Assembly: GCA_035512595.1 (NCBI GenBank)
Contig: DATKDU010000132.1
Coordinates: forward strand, 1-9,167
Source: DATKDU01 sp035512595
Lineage (GTDB): Bacteria > Planctomycetota > Planctomycetia > Pirellulales > Pirellulaceae
Direction of reading: 5' to 3'
Length of the DNA: 9,167 bases
The translations under genes were made by a program, and so were the position numbers. Below the pieces are notes generated by a model that was given only the letters and a program-made list of their open reading frames with translations, did no database searches and had not been told where the DNA came from. Positions 1-7,648 of the stretch are shown here, piece after piece; the first letter of the stretch is position 1, and the number at the start of each line of letters is the position of its first letter.

Positions 1-3000
1 ATAGACGCGGTCGGAGCCGCTATCGACGATCCACAAGTGGCTTGGGCTGGCCGGATCGAGCGTGATGCCGGTCGGCGCCGTCGCCCCGCTGGTCGAAATC
101 GTCCAGCTCCCCACCAGCGACCCGCTCAGCGTGTACTTGAAAACCTTGTCGGTGGAGGTGTCGTTGACGACCCACAGATGGACGCCGTCGGTGACGATGT
201 CCTTGGGGTTGCGGTTGCCGCTATTGAGGCTGAAGCTGCTGGCGGCATTCTGACTCCCTGAGAGTCGGCCGGCCGCATTGGTGTAGCGGAAGACCTTGTC
301 GCTCTTGGCATCGACGATCCACACGTCCGTGCCGTTGGTGGCGATTCCCTGCTCGTCGGCATTGTTGGCCAGCGAGCCGGCCGTCCACGCGCCGAGCAGT
401 CCGCCGCTGGTGTCATAGACATAGACATTGCGGTTGTTATCGACGACCCAGACTTTGTCGCCCGCCACCGTGCTGGCCGCGCCGCGCGGGGCCGAATTGC
501 CGCTGTCGATCACATAATTCTCGACCGCCGCGCCAGTTGGTCCATACTCATACGTCCGATCGGGGCTGCCGTCGTTGACGACATAGAACTTGGTGGGCGG
601 CGGGTCGTTGTCGGTAATCGTCGCCACGCCTTGAGTATCGGTGATGATGGCACCGCTGGACGGATTCGAGAGGTTAACGACGAACGTCTCGTTGCCTTCG
701 TACACCGCGTCGTCGAGCGCCTGGACGAGAATTGTCCGCGTGGTTTGGCCAGGTGCAAACGTGATGGTTCCCGATGCGGCTGTAAAGTCGCTGCCGGCGA
801 GGGCGGAGCCGCTGGCCGTCGAATAGTCGACGGTGACCGGGAGGCTGCTGGCGGAACTAAGTGTGACAGTGAATGCGGCTAGCGACGACGGTCCAAATCG
901 CTCCACAAAATTTCCGTCGCCGTTGGTGGAGTTATAGATCAGGCCGTCTGGTCCGACGGTAAATGACCAGCCGTCGCGACCTAGCGCGTAACTCTGGAGC
1001 AGTGCGCCGGTGCCCAAGTCATACCGGTTGATACTGGTATCGCAACAGGACGATGTTGTCCGAACGGAGAGGTACAAGTCGCCTTGCGTCCCAAATCCCA
1101 GCCACATCGGACCGTGCGTAGTGGGATCGGTAGCGACAAACGCGGAAATGGGGGTACCGTCAACTCCACTGTAACGATGGATCTGGTGTGAATCTTGGGC
1201 TGCAACGTACAGATCCTGGAATCCGTCGCCATTGGCGTCGGGGCCAAAGAGGCCAAGCCGCGGAGCTGCCAGCCCATCGCTCCCAGCAGGCACAAAGACG
1301 CTCAGCGCCGAGCCGTCGTAGCGCAGCACTTCGTTGGATAGTTGGTTGGCGATGTAGAGACTGCCGTCCGGTCCCTGGGAGATGCCCAGGGGTGCCGAGA
1401 GTCCGCTAGCGGCGACATCAATAAAAGCGCCGGTGGAGGCGTCGTAGCGCAACAACTGATTGCCCAAATAGCTGGTTACGTAGAGCAGCCCATCGGGCGT
1501 AAACTCCAAATCGCCGGGACTGTTGAGGCCGCCGCTGCCCGCGGGGATGAATACGTCCAGGAACGCTCCGGTAACGCCGTCGTAGCGCAGGACCTCGCTG
1601 GTATCGACGGTCGGCAGATAGAAGTCGGCGGCTCCGTCTCCATTGCCATCAGGACCAAATGTTCCTGCCCGCGCCCACAACGGTTGGCCATCGGCCACAA
1701 ATCGATCAAGGAGTTTTAGCGCGCTGCTGCCTTCGGTGGCCGTGGCATCGCTGATCGAGACGTTGACGACGCCGAGGGCATTCGCCGCGTTGAGGCGACC
1801 GCCGGTGACGGTCTTGCCGGCGAGGGAGGGCGTGGGATCGACCGTCGCCATGATTCGTTCTTTGATTTGCGCGTACGTCCAGTCGGGATGGGCGGTCTTG
1901 AGCAGGGCGGCAACTCCCGTCAACAGGGCGAACGCATTCGACGTGGCTCCGCCGTACGATGGCACGGCAAGATCGACGCTCGCCGCGCCCCAATTGGTGA
2001 GGCTGGAAAGCTGAAGTTGATCGTCGTTTTCGCTCAGCGCGCCGGCCACAATTACGTTGTCCACGTCGTACGATTGCGGATACCACGGATACAGGTCCGT
2101 ATCGCGCGAGCCGTTGCCCGCGGCGGCGACAAAGAGCTGCCCTGCCTGCCGTGTGCGGTCGATCGCGTCGTAAATCTCCTGCGAAAACTCGCTGGCCGGC
2201 AGCTCGCCGTCGGGCGGATTGCCGCGGAAGCCGCCGTAGATGATCGAAGCGTCGGAGGCGGCGGTATAGTCGATCGCGGCGACGACGTTCGCGTTGAACT
2301 CCGATGTGCGGATGGCATCGTAGATCCGCATGGGCAATATTCGCACGTACCAGTTGACGCCGGCGCCCCCGTATCCGTTATTCGCTTCGCCGCCGACGAT
2401 CAGGGCCTTGGGGGAGCCGTGGCTGGTCATGGGCGCCCAGGGATCGTTGTCGTTGTCGTGAAAATCCCAGCCGATGAGATCGTCGGTGAAACCGTTACCG
2501 TCTTCGTCGATTCCGTTTTCCCAGGCGGGATCGGCAAGGAGGTCGCCGCCGTCGATGTAGCCGTTGCCGTTGAGGTCGGTGACGTAGGCGGCGTTGACCG
2601 GGGCGTTGAGATCGCGAAACGTTATAATGCCGTCGCCATCGGCGTCCGTGAGGTTCGCCGCGATGCTGGCGGGAATTTCGCCTTCATTCAGCCAGATATT
2701 GAGATACAGATCGCGTTCGGTGTAATCGAAGCCGTCGTCCATCATCGCGACCACAGTGGCCATGCTGCCCGTCGTGACCGACCAGGCCTCTGGCGCATCG
2801 ATATCCGCATCCGGCGTTCCGCCCGTCTGCCCCGTGTTGTGCAACGGCCATTGGCCCACGAAGTCTGGATCGTTCGGAAAAATCTCGCCCGCCAGCAGCG
2901 CCCGATCTTCCAGCCGTTCCAGCAGCAGCCGCCGGCGACGGGCACGGGAATTGACTTGGCCGCGAATCGAAGTGCGGCTGTTGCGCGACGAGGGGAGCCA

Positions 3001-3018
3001 GGAGGGGAGGCGGTTCAT
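1..3018 (-). CDS. Secreted LEPR-XLL-type subtilase-like (S8) multidomain protein, C-terminus cut by window edge
   Basis: One uninterrupted frame of 1006 codons runs from ATG 3018 to the left edge. AGGA at 3027-3030 lies 8 nt before the start. Residues 27-43 are a basic stretch plus an LEPR-XLL-type motif (LERLEDRALLAG), a mark of planctomycete exported proteins; there is no classical hydrophobic signal peptide. Residues 48-415 resemble peptidase S8: Asp94 (AMMDDGFDY), His200 (SHGSPKAL), Asn302 (AAAGNGS) and Ser360 (GGATSNAFALLTGVAALL). All three triad residues can be aligned, but HGTH has become HGSP and GTSMAAPH has become ATSNAFAL, so activity is uncertain. Two EF-hand-like loops sit between the Asp and His motifs. 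Residues 418-806 are a Calx-beta domain split by a six-bladed propeller (435-713). From about 808 a second propeller starts, with repeated VWIVD, LWVVND and KVFKYT strings. A large extracellular or wall-associated calcium-binding protein is likely; its substrate is unknown. Confidence 0.85.
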   Translation of the reverse strand, partial: MNRLPSWLPSSRNSRTSIRGQVNSRARRRRLLLERLEDRALLAGEIFPNDPDFVGQWPLHNTGQTGGTPDADIDAPEAWSVTTGSMATVVAMMDDGFDYTERDLYLNIWLNEGEIPASIAANLTDADGDGIITFRDLNAPVNAAYVTDLNGNGYIDGGDLLADPAWENGIDEDGNGFTDDLIGWDFHDNDNDPWAPMTSHGSPKALIVGGEANNGYGGAGVNWYVRILPMRIYDAIRTSEFNANVVAAIDYTAASDASIIYGGFRGNPPDGELPASEFSQEIYDAIDRTRQAGQLFVAAAGNGSRDTDLYPWYPQSYDVDNVIVAGALSENDDQLQLSSLTNWGAASVDLAVPSYGGATSNAFALLTGVAALLKTAHPDWTYAQIKERIMATVDPTPSLAGKTVTGGRLNAANALGVVNVSISDATATEGSSALKLLDRFVADGQPLWARAGTFGPDGNGDGAADFYLPTVDTSEVLRYDGVTGAFLDVFIPAGSGGLNSPGDLEFTPDGLLYVTSYLGNQLLRYDASTGAFIDVAASGLSAPLGISQGPDGSLYIANQLSNEVLRYDGSALSVFVPAGSDGLAAPRLGLFGPDANGDGFQDLYVAAQDSHQIHRYSGVDGTPISAFVATDPTTHGPMWLGFGTQGDLYLSVRTTSSCCDTSINRYDLGTGALLQSYALGRDGWSFTVGPDGLIYNSTNGDGNFVERFGPSSLAAFTVTLSSASSLPVTVDYSTASGSALAGSDFTAASGTITFAPGQTTRTILVQALDDAVYEGNETFVVNLSNPSSGAIITDTQGVATITDNDPPPTKFYVVNDGSPDRTYEYGPTGAAVENYVIDSGNSAPRGAASTVAGDKVWVVDNNRNVYVYDTSGGLLGAWTAGSLANNADEQGIATNGTDVWIVDAKSDKVFRYTNAAGRLSGSQNAASSFSLNSGNRNPKDIVTDGVHLWVVNDTSTDKVFKYTLSGSLVGSWTISTSGATAPTGITLDPASPSHLWIVDSGSDRVY
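880..1716 (-). other. Six-bladed NHL/Vgb-type beta-propeller nested inside the Calx-beta domain
   Basis: Residues 435-713 of the protease-like protein contain six blades. Each has a GPDG-xx-LYV-like strand followed by a RYD/RFG-like strand; the strands begin near residues 453, 506, 548, 591, 642 and 687. Blades 1 and 4 carry extra calcium-loop-like strings (DGNGDG, DANGDG), as in FG-GAP/VCBS proteins. The segment is exactly 837 bp (279 codons). It is preceded by the first Calx-beta strand (VSISDATATEGSSAL) and followed by the remaining strands (AAFTVTLSSASSLPVTVDYS). The first 30 codons from the CTA at 1719 have 12 G/C third positions by hand count, against 24 of 30 in a stretch of the upstream protease domain, so the start of the insert is compositionally distinct. 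Blade identity is inferred from the repeat pattern. Confidence 0.7.
2542..2646 (-). other. Two EF-hand/dockerin-like calcium loops inside the S8 domain
   Basis: Loop 1 covers residues 125-136 (DADGDGIITFRD) and loop 2 residues 148-159 (DLNGNGYIDGGD). Both have Asp/Asn at positions 1, 3 and 5 and Asp at position 12, which fits calcium coordination, and they are 23 residues apart as in type I dockerin repeats. A third acidic string (DEDGNG, residues 171-176) follows, just before the WDF segment that leads to the His motif. They lie between catalytic Asp94 and His200, so they probably form a calcium-stabilised insertion rather than a separate cohesin-binding module. Calcium binding is inferred from the motif only. 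Confidence 0.6.
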
Positions 3019-3026
3019 GGAATGGG

Positions 3027-3030
3027 TCCT
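3027..3030 (-). promoter_or_regulatory. Shine-Dalgarno for the protease-like gene
   Basis: AGGA on the minus strand with an 8-nt spacer to ATG 3018. No in-frame ATG was found in the roughly 120 bp read upstream, and the LEPR-XLL-type motif falls at residues 34-44 from this start, as expected for the family. This fixes the start. Confidence 0.55.
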
Positions 3031-3190
3031 GCGAGGGAATGGGGTGGTGGAGGTTTGGGGGAGATGGGGACGAAATGCCGGCGGCAAACCGCGGCATTCA
3101 CTGGCGAACCCCAGGGAAGGAAGCGAACAACTCGACTCGCGACTGCCGGCTAGAAAGAAGTGCGAGAAAGGGGTGGCGATTGTCTCAGAA

Positions 3191-3226
3191 GATCAGAAAA
3201 AAGACGAATTCAGGTCTTTCTTGATC
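3191..3226 (-). terminator. Possible weak terminator or regulatory dyad after the kinase gene
   Basis: On the minus strand, GATCAAGAAAGAC, an 8-nt loop and GTCTTTTTTCTGATC form an imperfect hairpin. It has an inner 6-bp AAAGAC/GTCTTT stem, an internal loop and an outer 5-bp GATCA/TGATC stem. The 3' arm includes a run of six T, and the element begins about 130 bp beyond the kinase stop codon. The stem is AT-rich and the T run is partly within it, so this is a weak candidate; a protein-binding dyad is equally possible. Confidence 0.3.
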
Positions 3227-3357
3227 ATTTGGCTCTCTCGCACGATGAACCTCACGCATAATACGCCCCTACGGACACTAAGCACGGTTGGCGCGAGAAA
3301 GAGACGGGGCATTGGAAAGTTTTCCCCAAATGCTCCGCGGCGCGGCCGAATGCCGAC

Positions 3358-6300
3358 TTATGGCGATTTTTCCGCGGCACCTTCCTTGGACGGCGCCGCA
3401 AGTGGGACCGCCATCGGCAGGAGCAGCCGCCACTTGGCCGCCTCGTCCGGCTTTTCGAGCTCGGTATAGAGGTCAACCAGCCGCTGGATGGCTTCGGTCA
3501 GGCGAGTCTTGTCGAGCGGCGTTGGCGTTTTCTTTCCCCCTTTCATCCCTTCGTAGCCGGCCAGCAAGAGCGGCTCGGCTTCGGCCAGCTTCACTTTGGC
3601 GGCATTCGGGTCCGCCGTCTTCAACTCGCGTGCCTGCCCCACCAGTACGCCGCCAAGCAGTGACTTAACGCTGTAAGTCGTCGGATCGTCCGGCTGAATC
3701 TTTTCACTGGCCGCCAGGCATTCACGCAGTAGCGTCTCGGCGCGGGCAAAGTCACCCTTGCGCAGGAGTGTCAGCGAAAGCTGCGACATGGTGATCAGGG
3801 TCGAGCGATGCTCGCTGCCGAGCACGGCTCGCTGCTGCTTGAGCGTTTCGTCCAAGATCGCCAGCGACTCGTCGAGCTGCCCCGCGTCACGCAGGGCGCA
3901 CCCCAGGTTGGCGAGGCTGACAAGGGTCATGGGGTCACGGGCCCCGATTTTTGCCTTTTTCAACTCGCACGTCTGGCGCAACAGAGTGACGGCGTCCGCG
4001 AACCGTTCGGATTTCAAATAGGCAAAGGCCAGGTTATTGGCGATCGCGAGCGTGATTGGATGGTCCTGTCCCAACTTGCTTTCCGCCATTTGGAGCAAGT
4101 CTTGAGTCAGGGGGATGCCTTTGTCCAATAGTCCAAGATTCAGAGTCGCCGTAGTCAGGTTCGCGCCACTGTGTAGCGTCTGGACGTGGTCCGGTCCAAG
4201 TTTCTCGCGGTGAGTTTGGAACAGAGTCTCCGCGAGCGACAACGCCTTTTCGTCGTTGCCGGACGCACTGTACGCTACGCCAAGCAAGGACATGCTATTG
4301 AGCGTGAGCGCATGGTCCGATCCCAGCTTGGCAGTCGCCGCAGCCAGCGTCTGCTCATGCAGGGGGATCGCTTTGGCGTATTGTCCGGCCCTCCAATGGA
4401 GAGATCCCAGCTCGTTCATTCTGGCGAGCGTGCCGGGGTGCTCAGGCCCCAGGATGACCTTCGTCCGTGCGACGATATCTTCCGTCAGCACGATTGCCTG
4501 ACTGAAGTTCAGCGCCTTGGAGTGAGCCGATGCGAGCCGCAGCGCAGTATCCAGGGTTCGCCCATGGTCCTCGCCGTATTTGGCCTTATGGATCGCCAGC
4601 GACTGTTCCAGCAGCGGGATCCCTTTGTCCCAATCGCCCGCATCGGCGTAGACCGACGCCAGCGTGGCGATGTTTTGCAACGTGTCTGGATCTTGCAAAC
4701 CAAGCTTGGCCGTTTGCAGCTTGACGGTTTCCTCCAAGATCTCCCGCGCCTCGGCGGGTCTGCCGAGACCCTGGTATGCCCTGCCCAGAGCGCCCATGCT
4801 GAAGAGCGTGTCGCGGTGCTCGATCCCCAGCTTTATTTTCTTGATCTTGACCGATTGCTCGTAATACGGCAGCGCTTCCTCTCTCCGGCCAGCGTTCCAG
4901 AGGGCGATGCCCAGGTTGCCCATGGTGTGGAGCGTGCTGGGATCGTCCTCACCCAGTTTCTCGGATTGCAGCTTGTAGGCCTCTTCGATCAGCCGAAGGC
5001 CCTTTTCAGGTTGTCCCGAGGCAGAATAATTCGACGCCAGGGAGTTGATGGCTTTGATGGTGGTCGGATGCAGCGGCCCATAAGTGGCCGTTTCTAACTC
5101 CACTGCTTCCTCGGCCAGAGGGAGCGACTTATCGAGAATTCTGAGTTCGAAGTATGCGAACACCAGGCTGTTCATCACGCTGAGCGTATAGTGATGGGTT
5201 GGTCCGAGCCTGGCCTTTTGCCGGCGATATGCGTCCTCAACAAGCGGCAGCGCTTTCTTGTGCTCGCCGGCATTCAGGTAGGCCTGCCCCAACGTGCCCA
5301 TCGCCCGCAGCGCCTCGGGATGATCAGGCCCCAACCTTGTCCTACACAACTGGTGGACCTTCTCGAGAAGCGGTATGCCTTCGACAGCCTTGTCTGCATT
5401 CACTAGGGCCGTGCCGAGGTGCTCCAAACTCCTAATCGTCCGTGGATGGTCAGCGCCAAGAATCGCCTTGCGGCGATCGTAAACATGCTGCGCAAGAGAC
5501 AGCGCTTTGTCGAACTGCTTAAGCTCGGTGCACATGGTCCCCAGGTTGCTCATGCTTACCAACGTTTCGTCGTGCTCGCTGCCCAGCCGCCGCTTGCGAA
5601 GCTCAAATGTTTCCTGATAGAGCTTGAATGCCTTGTCCAACTTCCCTGCCCTGTGGTACACCACGCCCAGGCTGCTCAACGAGTTTAGTGAATCGGGATC
5701 GTCTCTACCGAACTGGGCCTCTTGTACTTCCGCGGCTTCCTCCAGCAGCGCGGCTGCTTTGTCCAGCTCCCACAAATCCCGGTGACCGACGGCCAAATTG
5801 TGCATGGCCGTTAGCGTGGCGCGGTCCTTCGGGCCAAACTCACGCCGGATTTCTAGCGCCCGCTGATACTGCGCCACTGCTCGTTCCGGTTCTCCAAGCA
5901 GCAAATAGGACTTGCCGAGCACGCTACGGATGGACGCCTCGGTCAGTGGCTGAGCAGCAAGCGACTCGCCAATCTGCGGCTCGGCAGCATCGACCACGGC
6001 GCGGAGCGTGACATCCCTACCGAGCCCGCCTTCGTGACCCTCGGGAAATCCAGCGGCAAGGATATGCTTCTCAAAAAAAACGAGGATGGCCTTGGTCTGC
6101 GCGTGCGCCTGTTTGGCTTTCTCCCATTCCGCGACGGCGTCCTTGGCGTTTTCACGTGCCCGCGCCGCGTTGCTCTCAGCCAGCTTTTCACTCGCCCGCG
6201 CCTGCGCCGCGTTGCCTTCCGCCAGTTTCTCGTTGTCCCGCGCCAATGCCTCGGAGTTGAGCGCCCAGGCCGCCAGAGCGCTGCCACCGATTGCCGTCGT

Positions 6301-7554
6301 TAATAGCAGCGTCGCCACAAAAGCAGAGACTCCAAACGCCACTTTATGCCGTCGCGCCAGCTTGCGCAAGCGATAAGTCATCGACGGCGGGCAGGCCACG
6401 ACCGTTTCGTCATCCAGATACCGCCGCACGTCCGCTGCCAACGCGCTGGCCGACTCGTACCGACGAGCGCGGTCCTTTTCGAGGGCCTTCATCACGATCC
6501 AGTCCAGCTCACCGCGGAGGAACTGGCTGAGCCGGCGCTCGTCGAGGCCCCGCTTTTGCGACAGGGTTGAAATGGCTTCGGCCTTGAGCGTGCTGATCCG
6601 CTGGCTGGGGCGCTGCGGCTCGTCCTCGCGGATGATCCGCCGCAGCTCGTCCAGGCCGACACTTTTCAGCGTCTCGCTGTCGAAGGGAGTGCTGCCGGTG
6701 AGCAGCTCGTACAGTAAAACGCCCAGCGAATAGACGTCGCTGCGGGTATCGACGTCGAGGCTCGTCATTTCGGCCTGCTCGGGGCTCATGTAGAGCGGAG
6801 TGCCGATCATCTGCGCGAAGGCGGTGTAGACCGTGTGCTGGCTGAGCTGCTGGCTGACCGCTTTGGCGACGCCGAAGTCGATCACCTTGGGGAGGGGAGT
6901 GCCGTCGTGCAGCGTGATCATCACGTTGCTGGGCTTGAGGTCGCGGTGGATGATCCCCTTTTGGTGGGCGTGCTGGACCGCCTGGCAGACGGTGACAAAG
7001 AGCGCCAGCCGCTCGCGGGGCGTGACCTTCGTTTTGTCGCAGTATTCCGTGATAGACAGACCGCGGACCAGCTCCATGACGAAGTACGGCCGGCCGGAGT
7101 CGGTAGCGCCGCCGTCGAGCACCTTAGCGATGTTCGGATGGTCCATCATCGCCAGGGCCTGCCGTTCGGCTTCGAAGCGGGCGATGACCTGGCGACTGTC
7201 CATCCCCGGCTTGATGATTTTCAAGGCTACCTTGCGGCGGACCGGTTCGGTCTGCTCGGCGACGTAGACGATGCCCATCCCGCCTTCGCCGATCTGCTCC
7301 AGCAGCTTGTAGCGGCCGATCATCGCGCCGATCGGCTCTGCGGCCGGTTGATCGATGGTGGCCGCCTGTCCTGCCGCCGGCCGGTCCATGAATTGGTCGA
7401 TCTCGCCGTGCGCTTGCAGCAGCCTGAGCACCTGGCCGCGCAAGATCTGGTCACTGCCGCAGGCCGCTTCCACAAAGGCGGTCCACTGGTCTGGGCGATG
7501 GTTCTCGACCGCTTCCAGGAAGATGGTCCGAGCGGATTGGGTTTCTAGGTTCAT
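3358..7554 (-). CDS. Membrane Ser/Thr protein kinase with a long TPR array
   Basis: A 1398-residue Hanks-type (PknB-like) kinase. ATG 7554 is preceded by AAGGAA at 7561-7566; the stop is TAA at 3358-3360. Residues 1-60 are the short acidic N-terminal region usual in planctomycete kinases (ARTIFLEAVE, VLRLLQAH). The kinase domain spans about 80-385: glycine loop GEGGMG (89-94), VALK with Lys112, HRDLKPSN (203-210; catalytic Asp205), DFG (226-228), SPEQ (257-260) and the DVYSLGVLLYELLTG segment. All catalytic residues are present, so it should be active. A basic stretch (RLRKLARRHK, 395-404) precedes one membrane helix (about 405-430), which puts the kinase in the cytoplasm and the rest outside. 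Residues 431-490 form an Ala/Glu/Lys-rich coiled coil. TPRs fill 541 to about 1335, followed by a short Pro/Ala-rich tail. The ECF sigma gene lies 94 bp upstream on the same strand, so the two are probably cotranscribed. Its ligand and phosphorylation targets cannot be read from sequence. Confidence 0.93.
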   Translation of the reverse strand: MNLETQSARTIFLEAVENHRPDQWTAFVEAACGSDQILRGQVLRLLQAHGEIDQFMDRPAAGQAATIDQPAAEPIGAMIGRYKLLEQIGEGGMGIVYVAEQTEPVRRKVALKIIKPGMDSRQVIARFEAERQALAMMDHPNIAKVLDGGATDSGRPYFVMELVRGLSITEYCDKTKVTPRERLALFVTVCQAVQHAHQKGIIHRDLKPSNVMITLHDGTPLPKVIDFGVAKAVSQQLSQHTVYTAFAQMIGTPLYMSPEQAEMTSLDVDTRSDVYSLGVLLYELLTGSTPFDSETLKSVGLDELRRIIREDEPQRPSQRISTLKAEAISTLSQKRGLDERRLSQFLRGELDWIVMKALEKDRARRYESASALAADVRRYLDDETVVACPPSMTYRLRKLARRHKVAFGVSAFVATLLLTTAIGGSALAAWALNSEALARDNEKLAEGNAAQARASEKLAESNAARARENAKDAVAEWEKAKQAHAQTKAILVFFEKHILAAGFPEGHEGGLGRDVTLRAVVDAAEPQIGESLAAQPLTEASIRSVLGKSYLLLGEPERAVAQYQRALEIRREFGPKDRATLTAMHNLAVGHRDLWELDKAAALLEEAAEVQEAQFGRDDPDSLNSLSSLGVVYHRAGKLDKAFKLYQETFELRKRRLGSEHDETLVSMSNLGTMCTELKQFDKALSLAQHVYDRRKAILGADHPRTIRSLEHLGTALVNADKAVEGIPLLEKVHQLCRTRLGPDHPEALRAMGTLGQAYLNAGEHKKALPLVEDAYRRQKARLGPTHHYTLSVMNSLVFAYFELRILDKSLPLAEEAVELETATYGPLHPTTIKAINSLASNYSASGQPEKGLRLIEEAYKLQSEKLGEDDPSTLHTMGNLGIALWNAGRREEALPYYEQSVKIKKIKLGIEHRDTLFSMGALGRAYQGLGRPAEAREILEETVKLQTAKLGLQDPDTLQNIATLASVYADAGDWDKGIPLLEQSLAIHKAKYGEDHGRTLDTALRLASAHSKALNFSQAIVLTEDIVARTKVILGPEHPGTLARMNELGSLHWRAGQYAKAIPLHEQTLAAATAKLGSDHALTLNSMSLLGVAYSASGNDEKALSLAETLFQTHREKLGPDHVQTLHSGANLTTATLNLGLLDKGIPLTQDLLQMAESKLGQDHPITLAIANNLAFAYLKSERFADAVTLLRQTCELKKAKIGARDPMTLVSLANLGCALRDAGQLDESLAILDETLKQQRAVLGSEHRSTLITMSQLSLTLLRKGDFARAETLLRECLAASEKIQPDDPTTYSVKSLLGGVLVGQARELKTADPNAAKVKLAEAEPLLLAGYEGMKGGKKTPTPLDKTRLTEAIQRLVDLYTELEKPDEAAKWRLLLPMAVPLAAPSKEGAAEKSP
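3694..5832 (-). repeat. Array of 17 tandem 42-residue TPR units (kinesin-light-chain type) in the kinase
   Basis: Residues 575-1287 fall into 17 consecutive units. Sixteen are exactly 42 residues (126 bp) and the last is 41. Each unit begins after LG/YG/IG with a (D/E)(H/D)(P/x)xTL header, then a (N/G)xLG/LA turn, xAGxxxKALPL and a helix ending KLG. A TPR-like unit without the full header (541-574) precedes them and a decayed eighteenth (PDDPTTYSVKSLLG) follows. Copies differ strongly in sequence while keeping length, so expansion looks old and under selection for a regular superhelix. This format usually binds proteins or peptides; here it is predicted to face outside the cytoplasmic membrane. 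Confidence 0.85.
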
Positions 7555-7560
7555 ACGGCA

Positions 7561-7566
7561 TTCCTT
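7561..7566 (-). promoter_or_regulatory. Shine-Dalgarno for the kinase gene
   Basis: AAGGAA on the minus strand, with AGGA 7 nt before ATG 7554. It lies in the 94-bp gap after the sigma gene and supports the ATG start over downstream in-frame codons. Confidence 0.6.
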
Positions 7567-7648
7567 CTGGCGGTCATTGCCCTCGATCGGCGGACAGGGC
7601 GGCGCAGTCCTCTATACCAATACGTGCGAGGAAGCGCGGCCAATAATC

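Larger units (their letters stand above)
3019..3357. other. Intergenic region between kinase and protease-like gene
   Basis: 339 bp without a convincing gene. The minus-strand leader just before 3018 is C-rich (3031-3070). A dyad lies at 3191-3226. No clear -35/-10 pair was recognised on the minus strand, though planctomycete promoters are hard to call by eye. The gap is long enough to hold a separate promoter for the protease-like gene. Confidence 0.5.

Noticed and set aside
1..3018. Possibility that the protease-like gene is frameshifted or a set of small genes
   Set aside because: Reading all 1006 codons from 3018 gives one frame without a stop, with sensible domains from start to end; residue counts agree with coordinates at 434, 713 and 1006.
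1867..3153. A 428-codon plus-strand open frame opposite the protease-like gene
   Set aside because: It is antisense to a frame with clear S8 motifs; its Val/Arg/Ala-rich translation has no domain signature, as expected for a mirror frame in GC-rich coding DNA.
3309..3334. Imperfect hairpin GCATTGG...CCAAATGC just after the kinase stop
   Set aside because: The stem has a bulge and mismatches, only about 7 pairs hold, and no T run follows, so it is not a supportable terminator.
4186..5097. A 303-codon plus-strand open frame opposite the TPR array
   Set aside because: The opposite strand has perfectly periodic TPRs; this frame inherits periodicity from them and shows no independent family.
3694..5832. 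Reading the periodic 126-bp pattern as a CRISPR or recent DNA tandem repeat
   Set aside because: The periodicity is in the protein; nucleotide copies are too diverged and there are no identical repeats with unique spacers.
6835..7548. A 237-codon plus-strand open frame opposite the kinase domain
   Set aside because: It is antisense to the kinase domain with all its motifs (GEGGMG, HRDLKPSN, DFG); there is no recognisable domain of its own.
7555..7648. Promoter between sigma and kinase genes (TTGGCC and TATAGA strings on the minus strand)
   Set aside because: The spacing between the two is about 21 nt and both boxes are poor; cotranscription is simpler.
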